A stretch of DNA of 64,000 bases from Diphasiastrum complanatum (lineage: Eukaryota > Streptophyta > Lycopodiopsida > Lycopodiales > Lycopodiaceae), in contig CM055100.1 of NCBI GenBank assembly GCA_029204225.1, forward strand, positions 28,534,649-28,598,648, read 5' to 3'. The notes beneath the pieces are model-generated. The model made no database searches. It had not been told where the DNA came from and worked only from the letters and a program-made list of their open reading frames with translations. Both the position numbers and the translations under genes were made by a program. Shown here piece by piece: positions 50,401-58,349 of the stretch (position 1 is the first letter of the stretch; each line of letters begins with the position of its first letter).

Positions 50401-53400
50401 GTATTGCTTGGGCTCTTCTTGGGAGAACCTTTTGCTATTGCTTGTAGGGCATTATATCAGATGCTACTGGTCATTCTTCATGGGAGATTGCTTGATTGTG
50501 TCTATTATAGTTGTGTATGTTTCATTGAAACGATATCAATACGTTCTATAACTTGGTATCAAAGCAATTTTATGAGCAACTGGAAGTGCTATTTGTCTTT
50601 TCGTAAATTTTTGTTTTTTGTTGTTATCTCCAAGAAGCCATATTTTCTAGTACTTGGTGGATCTTCATCTCCATGTGCTTCCTCCAACACACTTGGTGGA
50701 TCTTCTGAACAATTGGCTATTTTCTACAAGTTTTATGCCCTACGATCTACTCCTATCTATGATGTTTGACATGCAAGGCTTGCTACACATGCTAGTAAGT
50801 AATAAGTTGACTTCGATACGAACATCCATTATACATACCCATCGACTCACCCTTATCCTGCGTACCACTCTTTGGATGATAAGGGTGACCAATTTTGTTG
50901 CAAAAAATAGTAAAATTAATGTGAACTATGTCGAAGTTTTACGAACAAAGTTTGGCGAATTAGAAAAGTTACTTATCATCTCATAGATGTTGCGAATCAG
51001 TGGTGGGCCGCGGCGTAAGGTTTAACATACCCTTGATTGCCCATTGACATGGGCTGATTTTAAGAAATATTTCATAAACTAGTTCATCCCACCCCATGCA
51101 CATGTAGAGGCTAAAGACATGTTACATTTAAATAGGCAGACGACTGCCTTTGTCTAGGACTATCCTTAGAGTTGAGTGATTAAGCTTGTTCATAGCATCA
51201 GACAACAAGAGAATGGGTCGAAAACCAAGAAAGTTACAACCAATTCTTGGAGAAGACTGGGCTGTTGGAATATCAATCCACACTCTAGAGAGAACTATCA
51301 AACAGGGCGGATAGCTCAGTGATAGAGCATCCCATCCGGTATGAGGGAGGTCCGAATCCTAGTCTGTCCATCCATATTATGATTTATGGATTTCTAACAT
51401 GGTATCAGAGCCAAGTTAGACCTAACAGTTCATGGTGTCAAAGCCATGGTTAGGTGGCCCAAGTTGTGGTGCAAGTGACAACTAGGACCCCAACCAAGTG
51501 TGGCTTGAGGGGGGGGTGTTGGAATATCAATCCACTCTAGAGAGAACTATCAAACAGGGCGGATAGCTCAGTGGTAGAGCATCCCATCCGGTATGAGGGA
51601 GGTCCTGGGTTCAATTCCTAGTCTGTCCATCCATATCATGATTTATGGATTTCTAACATGGGCTAGGGTTGCGGTTTTTGAAAAAACAGCAGGAAGTCAC
51701 CATTTTTCCACCGATTTTGATTCTGTAAAGCCCAGTTACTAGTTGGAGGAGGTTGCTTGAGGGCCATAGATGATTTCTCTAATTTCAGCTCAGATCCTAG
51801 CTATTGTCAATGATATGTACATTGATATTGTAATGAATGTTCTTAAAGACATTCTAGAATGGATGCAAGTGCACAAGTTCACTTGCAAGAAGAGACATCC
51901 AGTCATGCATAGGGATTGTTCCACTCTTGAACAAGCCATTGTGATGGCTCTCATTTATGAGGGGAGAGGAGGCTAGTAGCTTTTGAGAGTGAAAAGCTAG
52001 CCCCCACTCAGGAGATGTACCCTACACATGAGCAATAATTGTATGCAATCATACATCTACTCAAGGTGTATTGGCACTATTTATATGGTGCCTAGTTTTA
52101 AGTTTATACTGACCACACTCTTAGGATTTTGGTAATCAGCCTCAATTGAGAGGTTGCCAAGTAAGGTGGGTAGAGCTTAAATGTTTTATGTGTTCCTTCA
52201 ACAACTGGCTCTAGAAGAAAACATCTAACAAATCGTTCACATGTCTTGAAACGTGGCCGAGGCATTCGTTAGCCCGAAAGGTATCACTAAGGATTCAAAA
52301 CTTGGTTAAGAAATTAATATTGTGACTTTGAACGTCACAAAGGAAGCTACGCTAAATGAACATTCACATTCACAATTTACTTACCTGATTTCAAGATTGC
52401 CTTTCAAGGGTATTTCAATAACTTGGACAATCTTCTTGCCTTTGTGTTCAAGACATTCCGCCTGTGTTGCAGCGGATCGCGATCCGCTGCAAAAACAATC
52501 TGGATCGTGCGATCCGGATCGCCAGCGATCCGGGACCAAAAACTCTGTCCCGGATCGCAAAAAAATTTGCAAATTTTTTTGTCATTGTGGAGGGATCCAC
52601 AGCTAGTTGCAATCCAAATGACCAATGAATAGCAGCAGAAATACTGAGGCAGATACAAATGAAATGATTAGCCAATGTTACAGTATCTGATAAAGTGACT
52701 AGCAGATGTTGGGGGTTAACTATCTGAAACCAAGCAATAGAACCGCTCTTTTGAAATCCTTTCCCATGATACCTCATATTGGCAGGTTTGAAATAAAAAA
52801 AACAAAACAAATTTGCGTTCCGGGAAACCCTAATGGGAAATCCCGGATCACGTTCCGGAACGGATCGCGTTCCGGAACGCGGGCTGCATCTTTGAAATTT
52901 TCCGCTCAAGATCCACGCTAGAAGAAACTAACTAGTGGTTAATAGGGGCTCCAGGATAGTATAATCTTCTGATGATAGAACTTAGACACATCTGTTTCAA
53001 TAATGAAAAGATTGCAAAAGGTTGGGTGTCCAGAGCTGAAAACACTGTTAAGAATGACATTCTTCATTACTTGTAAACATGCTGAAATATAACATAGGGA
53101 GAGGTGATGACTAAAAATATAATGTTGGGAGAGGTGACCAGTAAGAAAAACTTACAAGTCCAATAGATGGCAATGGATCAATCAAATTGGACTTTGAGAA
53201 TCAAGTTACAGAATTTGCTTCCACTTTAATGCTCTAACTTTTGCTTAGCAGAAAGGTGTTGCTTAACAAAGTACTTTGGAACTCTCCTTACATACACATA
53301 ATCAGCAAGAAATTGTCCAGAAATTTCATCAAAGTCAAACAACCATAAGCTACAGAAACTCACAAGCCATCAGCCTTGCGTGGGATGGTTATCTCCCACA

Positions 53401-54387
53401 CGAATCCTGCTGCTGAAAATAATTCTCTTAAGGTTTCTTCTTTTACCTGTAATCAGAACCAAACAGTGACATGATGTACTGTAAGTAGATCAGTACTGAG
53501 TAAACTGAATACGAATGAATGTTCATGCCACATGGTAACCTTGATAAACTAGCCTCTTTATTAGCAAAAAGTTCAAAGTTCCAACAATCATGTGCTTACA
53601 GGATACTAAATAGCAGCTTTACTTTGTCTTCTCAACATGAATGTCTCGATCATCAGTTTGCATTGAATGGTCTCGTATTTCTCCTAAAATACTAGAAAAC
53701 ACACGCTCCTAACAACATACAGCCCAATTCCTAACCAACAACCCTCTCAAGAAAATTTTAAAGCTGAGGCAACCTATGCTCATAATCATTATGACTATAT
53801 TGATTGATGTGGCATCACTACAGAGGGTGATGACCAAATAGACTAATCACACTACTAATGTTCTGACATCAATGCAACTTAGTGGATCCTTTCCACCTTA
53901 GGTTAGTACACTTTCGTGAAAATGATTAAAGCTTCTTTACCACAAACAAAACGGACCAGATAATATGCAACGATTACTAATATATTTGTTGGACCAGATG
54001 CAGTTACTAACATAGTCCATGACCTAGGGCTAATGTTACATATTATTGAACGTGTCACATTGAAGGGCAAAAGTTATTTACAGAAAATGGCCAGTAAATT
54101 ATTGTCATAACACAACAATGTATACTCCTCTTTGAAAGCAACAGCTTTTGCTTAGTTATTGAAGAATTACAACAAGAAAGAGCAAACCTGGAACGGTAGA
54201 TTGCGAACTATCAGCCTCCACTTCTTCAGCTTTGAACCCTGAAGAACGGAAAGATGCTATCCTTGAGAAACAAAGTTAAATTTTAAGTATCAAAGGAAAC
54301 TTGATCCACACTACATATCTGTCATATTGACATGACTTTCAATCCCAACTTCAATATGAGGTTAGGATCATCATTTAATGAATATAT

Positions 54388-54457
<70 letters not shown>

Positions 54458-55678
54458 ATTATGGTGTCAAAAAATCGATAACAAAATGTCATCAACTATG
54501 TAGTCTCATTAGGTGCTACCTGAATTTTAAGAGAATTAGGATTATTTTTCGTTAGATCTAGCCAAGAACTTAGAAGCAAATGACAACAAGCTCGAAAAAG
54601 TTAAGATTTAAAACATCATAATGAGAATATTTCTTGATGGAAACTGCTGCATAGATTGAAAGTCTAGGTAAAATTATCAAACCTGCTTTTAATCCACGAC
54701 CTCTGATGTTAATTTCACTTACAGCCACAATGGTTCTTAATACCCCTTCTTGGGACCTTGACCATGATTTGAGTTTTGAGTTTACTTCACTTGATTGCGG
54801 CAAGAATTGCATGGGGTCAAATGAATTTCCTTGAAGCCATTAGCAAGGATGCTCCTTCAAGAAGCGTGGGAAACCTTGGACACTAAGTTACACCCTGAAT
54901 CATACTCATCAGATAGCTATGCATAGTCAAGGTACTTTCTGTAAAAGAACTCAATGGGGTCTGAAAGAAAAAATACCTATTCACAAAAATGGTGACCCCG
55001 TGAATCCTGGCAACTAACACACTATTATGATTGGTCATGTCATCACGATGTTGTATGTACTATTCTTCAATCAGCAGTGAGCTATAAGGCTGAGACCAAG
55101 AAATTATATGCATTGGGCTAGGCAGGGTTCAGAGCCCACTACTCTACTACTGAGCATATCTTCACTGTTCGGGATCTCATCAAGGATGCCAGGTGCAAGA
55201 AAGCAGAGAAGGCGTATCACTCAGCGTTATGTAGTAGTCAAGGCTAGACACACATCCCATAGACGACCTCCCTGATGACATCTCAGGAGATGTTGTTACT
55301 GCGACAGGATTTGTGTCAGCCAGATCAACAGAGTTACTCAGATACACAGCTCCAGATCACATCCTTCTTCTCTAGTAGAAGATCATGAATAGATCCAAAG
55401 TCATATGATAGTTACAACAGTCTTGCACATAGAGACCAAAGATGGCATATCACTCAATGTCATGTTGCAGTCCAAGCTACTTGTCCTACCGTGGAGACAC
55501 ACATCCCATGGACGACCTCCCCGACAACGTCAACAGCGCACCCCAAACATACTTCCAAGAGCAGGTTCTACTACATCCTTTATTAACAGCAGCAAGACAT
55601 GATGATAGCACATATACCAAATACTTGGCATGTACTTTTTCATCTTATATGCCTTTTGGCATGGAAAAACATTCATAG

Positions 55679-55731
<53 letters not shown>

Positions 55732-57135
55732 ACACACATTTTTCCAACAGGACATGACGATGACACTGTCTTATTAGATCATTGTTTATATAAACACATG
55801 TTTCTTTATTTTATATCTCATTCAACATATTTTATATACTCTTCATACTTGACTACTTGTGATGGTAGGATATTATGTGGCGGCTCTACATCACCTTATC
55901 GTCAATATTGAAAGTCAAAGTTTGATTTGTTGAATCAAATATTCAGGATAAGATGGGGTATAGTCACCTCATGGATCATGGTTAAAGTTATTTGTATAGC
56001 AGTCAGCAGTAAATGTTAATGAGCCTCAATTCAAGACTTACAGGCTCATGACATTGGAAATATAACAACAACTTTGTGTGTTTGCAAAGCACCACCAACA
56101 AATCCATTCAAACAATACCCTTAATTCTTCGTAACAATAAAATCACAAAAAACATACCTCTCCACCCAACTGACGAGCCCAGATTAGGCAACCTTTTACT
56201 TGTTGCTGATGAAGTGCTGCTACGGCCTGATTAGCTGATCTGACAGAAGTGTACACTACGGAAGCAGCTGGCAGTTTACAACCATCCTTTGCAACATCTA
56301 CATTGGGAGGAAAACACTTGTAAGATAGACTAAATCCCACAATTTAAAAGAGCATAGCCTAAGTCCAGGGATTCTGGAATTACTTTAACGCAAGACACCA
56401 AAAAAACATATTTCAAAGACGTCTTTGACAACAATGCTTCTAGAGTTGACACATTTTCAAAACACTAGCATATAGAGAAAAAACAGACAAGGGAAAATAG
56501 AGATAATTGATACAAAAGGATAGAAGAGAGTTTCACTGATTAATAGAGAGTGCAAGAGGAACAGGACTGCTGCACTTCAAAATTTCCTTTTCTAATACTT
56601 GGAATAAGATTTTGCAAAACAAGTTGCCTGATATGACTTTACAATACTGGAAACCTGAGTAGATCTACAACTAAAAATGGTTGTTAAAAATAGCACATGG
56701 AAGGCAAGAGAGTTACTCAGTTCAAACCCCTTATCCAGAATGAACAGCTTACTGTGAAAATCGAGTTCTTCTTTTGTAAGAGAGTTTTGTGTAGTTTCTA
56801 CAGAGCCAGCTTTTTTAGCAACTGCAAGCACTCCCTTCAGCACTTTAGAATTGCCTATACCTCCAACAATCACTGTTCTTGCAAACCTGCACAAGCCTCA
56901 TGAATCACACGTGATTCAGTGGAAGACAACACAACAAGTAAATGAGCATCTGCCAAATGCTGTTACTGGACTATCAAATCTGCAATACGGTCAGAGGCTA
57001 ACAACCAAAAACTCAAAAATAATTTGGAGCAATTTAAAATGTTGCAGTTTTACCTTTGCTTTACAGAACTTTGTACAGCTTCACTTGAACTGCTGATGAT
57101 CTTGCTTGCCAAAGATTTTGCATCAATAAGTTTAC
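29659..57135 (-). CDS. RBM28: RBM28/Nop4-type nucleolar RRM protein (N-terminus outside window)
   Basis: Fourteen exons could be joined with matching phases (high to low): 57135-57054, 56886-56753, 56297-56158, 54238-54188, 53446-53364, 49316-49265, 49096-48979, 47424-46878, 46734-46515, 46329-46259, 32778-32610, 30868-30763, 30621-30104, 29886-29659 (stop TAG). They encode about 838 residues. Landmarks match plant RBM28 homologues: KQRFARTVI, KGCLIWARQLGGE, WRLIVRNLPFQ, KTVFIRNLP, PNFHVSTTRLAIHNLP, HQHALVALRVLNNNP, RRPIVEFA and a C-terminal KRWFD. The family (yeast Nop4, human RBM28) acts in the nucleolus in 60S ribosome assembly. RRM1 and the start codon are missing and should lie beyond 64 kb or in an exon I missed. 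Introns range from 141 bp to 13.5 kb, the large ones filled with transposons. Exons look intact, so the gene is probably functional. Confidence 0.92.
30763..32778 (-). CDS. RBM28: RBM28-like, RRM4 (two exons)
   Basis: Exon 32778-32610 encodes LESEKATKLRSPNFHVSTTR, LAIHNLPKT (RNP2) and SRASKQKPIIKQ. Exon 30868-30763 gives VKILREGEKS, GAGFVEFSEHQHALVALRVL (RNP1) and NNNP. The 1.7-kb intron between them holds nothing recognisable. Confidence 0.92.
31180..32600. other. RBM28 intron; nothing recognised
   Basis: AT-rich intron sequence. The open frame at 32163-32396 and its antisense partner match nothing known to me. GC content rises around 31750-32000 and 32150-32340, perhaps old transposon debris. 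Confidence 0.4.
33282..33293 (-). other. Copia-type primer-binding-site remnant
   Basis: The minus strand reads TTGGTATCAGAGCATCC, like the initiator tRNA-Met sites used by the Copia elements here. No intact LTR was seen beside it, so this may be a scrap of an element or chance. Confidence 0.35.
34302..34501 (+). repeat. Tandem duplication, two units of about 100 bp
   Basis: ACCTACTTATCAAAG starts both units (34302 and 34405). Both contain AAAAGTCAATATGGTGA and AGAAATACCTTGAC and end GAAAGCTAAA. They differ at several positions. Confidence 0.85.
34706..35146 (-). repeat. Probable solo LTR
   Basis: On the minus strand it begins TGTTAGAATAATAAATG and ends CCTACA. Its first 150 bp match the 3' LTR of the Copia copy at 36.7 kb (CATAGGTTACT.TGACCC, AAAAGGTCGAGATTT, ACTCGTGGGTCC). 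Flanks are GTTAA and GTCAA, a near-perfect 5-bp duplication. No interior is attached. Confidence 0.6.
35385..35560 (+). repeat. LTR fragment, opposite orientation
   Basis: Plus-strand sequence GGTTACTTTGACCCAAAAGG, then GTAACCAT.GGTTAT and ACTCGTGGGTCCATGG matches the solo LTR and Copia LTR read on the other strand. Ends are not defined. Confidence 0.6.
35618..36271 (-). pseudogene. Pro/Ala-rich repeat protein with coiled coil, one stop
   Basis: A single frame runs 218 codons from 36271 (a better start is MAPRKRGGGNSP at 36235) to 35618, broken only by a TAG at 35839-35837. The first part holds about five 11-residue repeats of the type ADPTVPHPASI and a Pro/Ala/Val-rich stretch. After the TAG the frame continues TPVPRTPGWENGLTFFQEI and then a coiled-coil-like LEEHIAKLQAKIVTQEQQI. 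The layout (basic start, Pro-rich linker, short coiled coil) recalls N-termini of some Gypsy gag proteins, but no gag domain is visible. It lies between the Copia 3' LTR start and LTR fragments, so it is probably transposon-borne. I do not recognise the family. Confidence 0.45.
36003..36150 (+). repeat. 33-bp coding minisatellite
   Basis: About four and a half units of 33 bp containing GGAGGCAGGGTGCGGAACAG and TAGGATCAGC, encoding the 11-residue repeats of the Pro-rich frame. The period is a multiple of three and the frame is kept. Confidence 0.85.
36378..36410 (+). repeat. (GA)n microsatellite
   Basis: About 16 GA units following CGCCATC and ending GAGCGAG. Confidence 0.95.
36783..38210 (-). 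pseudogene. Copia reverse transcriptase and RNase H
   Basis: RT is readable from KAIGSKWVYKIKYKADGTIE (about 38130) through RYKARLVAKGYAQ, GWCLRQLDIKTIFLNGDL, ALYGLKQAPRMWY and the active-site LLYVDDIIITG. The first frame ends at 37044; RNase H continues in another phase (37365-36922) with GFSDSDWGGDQDTRRS, WSSKKQLTVATSPSEAEYRA and ILSDSQSAISIARNPVFHAR. A single frameshift near 37340 separates them. VDDIII retains the paired catalytic Asp residues. Confidence 0.9.
38664..40130 (-). pseudogene. Copia protease and integrase
   Basis: Two frames in the same phase, 40130-39114 and 39113-38664, separated by one TAA just before MTTPYTPQQNGVAE. The first holds the protease DSGATRHMT, LLSVSTMLKQG and the integrase zinc site plus first catalytic Asp; the second holds the catalytic Glu (NGVAERK) and the C-terminal HFRIFGCTAYAFVP and KCIFVGYSSESKGYRL blocks. 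Confidence 0.88.
40911..41244 (+). repeat. Gypsy 5' LTR (segment shared with 3' LTR)
   Basis: Begins CCATCTCTCATGCTTTTG in the shared part and ends GAGGATAGGCTAGGAAATA then AAC. Contains a (GA)n tract of about 19 units at 40989-41026 where the other LTR also has one. Confidence 0.85.
42253..43152 (+). pseudogene. Gypsy gag (retrotrans_gag)
   Basis: Starts MAKGGPMNPPPIIVRR, then DIPKYNGLFDP and AGAAQDWFYNQ, interrupted by stops near 42402 and 42478. From 42496 the frame is open: KAALITRFKPKKFMEDPF, REAVRDYIERVKHLRS, WFLAGLPKRIRRELK, typical of the retrotrans_gag domain, then a coiled-coil-like KMQSQLDEKIKALEDF and a zinc-knuckle-like CLVCAGNHTMNEC. A small knuckle CHLCNSMGHETTFC follows in the next phase at 43129. 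Confidence 0.85.
43109..44226 (+). pseudogene. Gypsy gag end and protease
   Basis: Frames 43109-43324, 43149-43700 and 43849-44226 together cover the last knuckle (CFACGENHRVVEC at about 43468) and the protease start AAVIDGGSGVNLI (about 44150), nearly the same as VIDGGSGVNLIS at 16.98 kb. A short GA tract (43824-43840) and two phase changes break the frame. Confidence 0.75.
44291..44615 (+). repeat. Gypsy 3' LTR, 5'-truncated
   Basis: Same sequence as 40911-41244 with a GA tract at 44369-44411, joined directly to protease sequence at its left edge. The full LTR start is missing. Confidence 0.85.
45231..45929. mobile_element. hAT-type MITE with 8-bp target duplication
   Basis: 699 bp with ends CATAGATGC on both strands and a perfect 8-bp flanking duplication GTTGAGAC (45223-45230 and 45930-45937); 8 bp is the hAT hallmark. 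Just inside both ends are CG-centred palindromes built from GAAACGCGTTTC (45243, near 45275, 45873, near 45900). No coding capacity. The middle (45478-45600) is a GC-rich block of C and G runs. The end sequence is the same as at the left end of the transposon with a hAT transposase at 58350, which could have mobilised it. Confidence 0.9.
45882..46281. repeat. Perfect 200-bp tandem duplication
   Basis: Units 45882-46081 and 46082-46281 are identical when compared base by base. Each unit holds the last 48 bp of the MITE, its GTTGAGAC duplication, intron sequence, and the 3' 23-24 bp plus GTAAG donor of the 71-bp RBM28 exon. Only the right-hand unit is joined to the full exon and its acceptor. 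Confidence 0.97.
46259..46329 (-). CDS. RBM28: RBM28-like, hidden 71-bp exon
   Basis: Encodes EGVIQEGAPAAAGVSKGDIV then KRK plus a split Leu codon, matching the EG..L..TPAAEGVS..DM block of plant RBM28. It is bounded by AG (atag) and GTAAG. It joins NLYLSK upstream in phase 0, and downstream the CT completes with A of the exon at 32778. Too short to show as an open frame. Its 3' part and donor are inside a 200-bp tandem duplication. Confidence 0.9.
46515..47424 (-). CDS. RBM28: RBM28-like, acidic linker and RRM3 (two exons)
   Basis: Exon 47424-46878 (547 bp) starts GDHQFKVVSDLEND, runs through a strongly acidic Glu/Asp stretch and reaches KTVFIRNLPLD (RNP2 of RRM3) and LRLVLHPMT. Exon 46734-46515 gives RRPKGTAFLEF (RNP1), GRVLVVNFAVERNEA and ends RRNLYLSK. 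Acidic linkers before RRM3 are typical of RBM28. Confidence 0.92.
48318..48473. mobile_element. Possible short hAT-type MITE
   Basis: Begins CATAGTTGTAAGAGGGAACC and its other end read inward is CATTAGTTGCATCGGAATGG, similar to the CATAGATGC ends of the larger elements. The interior has inverted pairs CCAGAAC/GTTCTGG and the palindrome GTTCCGGAAC. No target duplication was found. It lies in the 1.55-kb RBM28 intron between 48978 and 47425. Confidence 0.4.
48979..49316 (-). CDS. RBM28: RBM28-like, second half of RRM2 (two exons)
   Basis: Exon 49316-49265 carries RNP1 (SRGFAFVGYTSKSDAEK). Exon 49096-48979 carries IKTFNGKSVGKRPVAVDWAV, the last strand of RRM2. They are separated by a 168-bp intron. 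Confidence 0.88.
49962..50205 (+). pseudogene. Gypsy reverse transcriptase fragment
   Basis: APILLVDKIDSSKNLRIDNH then SLNRLT corresponds to the RT block that starts APVLFVKKKDGS.RMCIDYRALN, and after a frameshift DDLFDQLGTASIFSKVDLRS and YYQSRIHTRDEHKTSY correspond to the following block. Truncated before the catalytic YxDD. Confidence 0.75.
50297..50353 (+). repeat. (TA)n and (GATA)n microsatellite
   Basis: A TA tract with one TATC interruption runs into six or so GATA units. Confidence 0.95.
51305..51370 (+). other. tRNA-like unit of LTR1, T arm deleted
   Basis: GGGCGGATAGCTCAGTGATA start, A box almost intact (one change), but TGGGTTC of the T arm and B box is missing. Confidence 0.8.
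51557..51629 (+). tRNA. tRNA-like unit of LTR2 (probably not a translational tRNA)
   Basis: 73 nt. Acceptor stem GGGCGGA with TCTGTCC (two G-T pairs), D arm GCTC/GAGC with AGTGGTA loop, T arm CTGGG/CCTAG with loop TTCAATT, discriminator A. A box TAGCTCAGTGG and B box GGTTCAATTCC fit the Pol III consensus. The anticodon arm is poor: TCCCA pairs with TGAGG with one C-A mismatch; the loop TCCGGTA has C at position 33 and would read CGG (Pro). No downstream T run inside the LTR. Hence a tRNA-derived promoter module rather than a normal tRNA gene. Confidence 0.6.
52231..52290 (-). pseudogene. Small Gypsy reverse transcriptase scrap
   Basis: Minus strand reads IPFGLTNASATFQDM, the conserved RT block before the YxDD motif. 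Nothing more of the domain is readable around it. Confidence 0.7.
52463..52907. mobile_element. hAT-type MITE with 26-bp palindrome
   Basis: The left end carries a perfect 26-bp palindrome (52467-52492, arms TTGCAGCGGATCG) followed by further GGATCG/CGATCC repeats to 52560. The right end read inward is CAAAGATGCAGCCCGCG, matching CATAGATGCAGC of the 58350 transposon, and has its own GGATC, GTTCCGGAAC arrays. No clean 8-bp target duplication; ends are therefore approximate. No coding capacity. Inside the 4-kb RBM28 intron. Confidence 0.6.
53364..54238 (-). CDS. RBM28: RBM28-like, first half of RRM2 (two exons)
   Basis: Exon 54238-54188 is only 51 bp and encodes GSKLKKWRLIVRNLPFQ with RNP2 (LIVRNL). 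Exon 53446-53364 encodes VKEETLRELFSAAGFVWE and ends in a split Leu codon. The next intron (4.0 kb) holds the tRNA-bearing TRIM and Gypsy fragments. Confidence 0.85.
54386..54452 (+). repeat. (TA)n microsatellite
   Basis: Long AT/TA tract, with ACACATAT at its left edge, in the RBM28 intron. Confidence 0.96.
55681..55730 (+). repeat. (CT)n microsatellite
   Basis: About 25 CT units in the RBM28 intron between 56157 and 54239. The open frames reading Ser-Leu or Arg-Glu repeats are artefacts. Confidence 0.97.
56158..57135 (-). CDS. RBM28: RBM28-like, first three visible exons
   Basis: Exon 57135-57054 ends SSVKQ plus a split Arg codon; exon 56886-56753 continues FARTVIVGGIGNSKVL to TKEELDFH; exon 56297-56158 gives VAKDGCKLPAAS, VRSANQAVAALH and ends IWARQLGGE. 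The split codons close correctly at both junctions. This is the degenerate RRM-like segment that precedes RRM2 in plant homologues. The 5' limit of the first exon rests on an ag/GTAAAC acceptor and is the least certain boundary. Confidence 0.8.
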
Positions 57136-57639
57136 CTATCAATGCCCCAGGTTTCAGTCATTTAGACGCTACAGTGTTACAACATTTCAAGCATTCAAAG
57201 GTGCTCACATAGCTCTGATACATATTGGAATCCTGGCACAAATTTTGGTACCATGTATAACAACTGGAAAGAGGAAGAAATCCTAAAAATATTACTACAC
57301 AACAAAGAGATGACGATGATGTAGCTTCATTGGACACAAATTGCTAACTTGACATTTATAGCCTTTAATATTGTCAAAGATACCTGAAATCTTCATCTAA
57401 CTATATCCCATACCATTATAAGTTCCCGCACTAGTAAAAATTTGCAAGCATACAAATACACCACAAAAAGTGGAGTCATATCCAACCATTTGGAATCACC
57501 ATCTTATAGACTCATGTTGATAATATTAAACCAACCAGGAACTTGTCGTAGACACATCATTAAAGCACCTACCAATTGTTTGACTTCATGTTCAATTTGT
57601 CGTTTTCGTGTCCTTCAGTCATAACAATCATGTCTAGTG

Positions 57640-57970
57640 TTTCACTGGATACGATTCGATTCAGTTCCAATCATGATTCCGATTCGAAAATCAGCCGATT
57701 CGGCAGCCACTGAAAAAAAAAATTGAATGGGACCCCCGCTACAGAGGCCCGAGCAGTGAGGGGTCACCCATTCTACAGTTTGAGATAATTCAATCATGAT
57801 ATCTATAGACTATTATGATCAATGCATTATGCAACTATGTTTTTGGCTTTTCCAAAAATTTGAGTTTTGAAACCCTCAAACCGATTCGCCGATTTGCAAA
57901 TCCTAGGACCGATTTGAATAGGTCAAATAGGCTGATTCGGCCGATTCCGATTTGACCGATTCTAAATAGG
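57640..57970. repeat. Possible MITE with CGATTCG arrays
   Basis: Both sides are dense in GATTCG/CGATT words (GATACGATTCGATTCAG on the left; CCGATTCGCCGATT and GATTCGGCCGATTCCGATT on the right), with an ordinary centre. This resembles the subterminal arrays of the hAT-type elements, but no shared end sequence or target duplication was found. Confidence 0.4.
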
Positions 57971-58349
57971 AAGGAAACTTTAATCATGTTGGCATTGTAA
58001 ATCAATCTTATATTGAGGCATAACATCAGTCATTCATTAAAGGACCAAGTGCTAATTGATTGATCATGGATCCTAGGTTGGCACCTGAATTAATGTGCCA
58101 TTTTCTAATTGACCAGCTTGAGCTACAAGAATATTGTATGTATCAAAGGTCAAATTCAAGCTAGCTTGCAACACTTTCCACTGAATTTTTGGTAAACAAT
58201 TTTCATAAAACTTCAAAAAAAACCACTAAATCACCTAAAAAAAAGTTTTTAGTAGCAGAAAAAAATTGACACTAGCTAAACAATTTCACACACACTTCTG
58301 TATTTTTTTTAAAAGAAATTGAAAAAAAATATTTACTGCACGTTCCGAG

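Larger units (their letters stand above)
51263..51658 (+). mobile_element. Complete TRIM carrying a tRNA-like unit in each LTR
   Basis: 396 bp in all. LTR1 51263-51399 (137 bp) and LTR2 51517-51658 (142 bp) both run from TGTTGG to CTAACA. LTR1 is followed by the primer site TGGTATCAGAGCC (51400), LTR2 is preceded by the purine tract GAGGGGGGGG. The element is flanked by a perfect TGGGC duplication (51258-51262, 51659-51663). The 117-bp interior encodes nothing. Each LTR contains the tRNA-like unit; in LTR1 it has a 7-bp deletion in the T arm. No run of four T occurs anywhere in the element, so a Pol III transcript could cross it and end at TTTTT at 51675. It sits inside a Gypsy gag remnant within an RBM28 intron. 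Confidence 0.92.
50540..51976 (+). pseudogene. Gypsy-type gag remnant, split by the TRIM
   Basis: A primer-site-like TTGGTATCAAAGC (50548) is followed by decayed gag: NKLTSIRTSIIH, VLRTKFGELEKL, then TWADFKKYFIN and FIPPHAHVEAKDMLHLNRQ (about 51050-51150), which resemble the retrotrans_gag block. The TRIM interrupts it at 51263-51658. Gag-like sequence resumes at 51770-51976 (LEWMQVHKFTCKKRHPVMHR). Many stops. Confidence 0.6.

Noticed and set aside
51557-51629. A normal functional tRNA-Pro(CGG) gene
   Set aside because: Position 33 is C, the anticodon stem has a mismatch, and every copy in the window is inside an LTR of the TRIM.
52448-52909. 153-codon minus-strand frame
   Set aside because: It spans the palindromic arrays of the MITE; the Arg/Asp/Gly words come from GGATCG repeats and no domain is visible.
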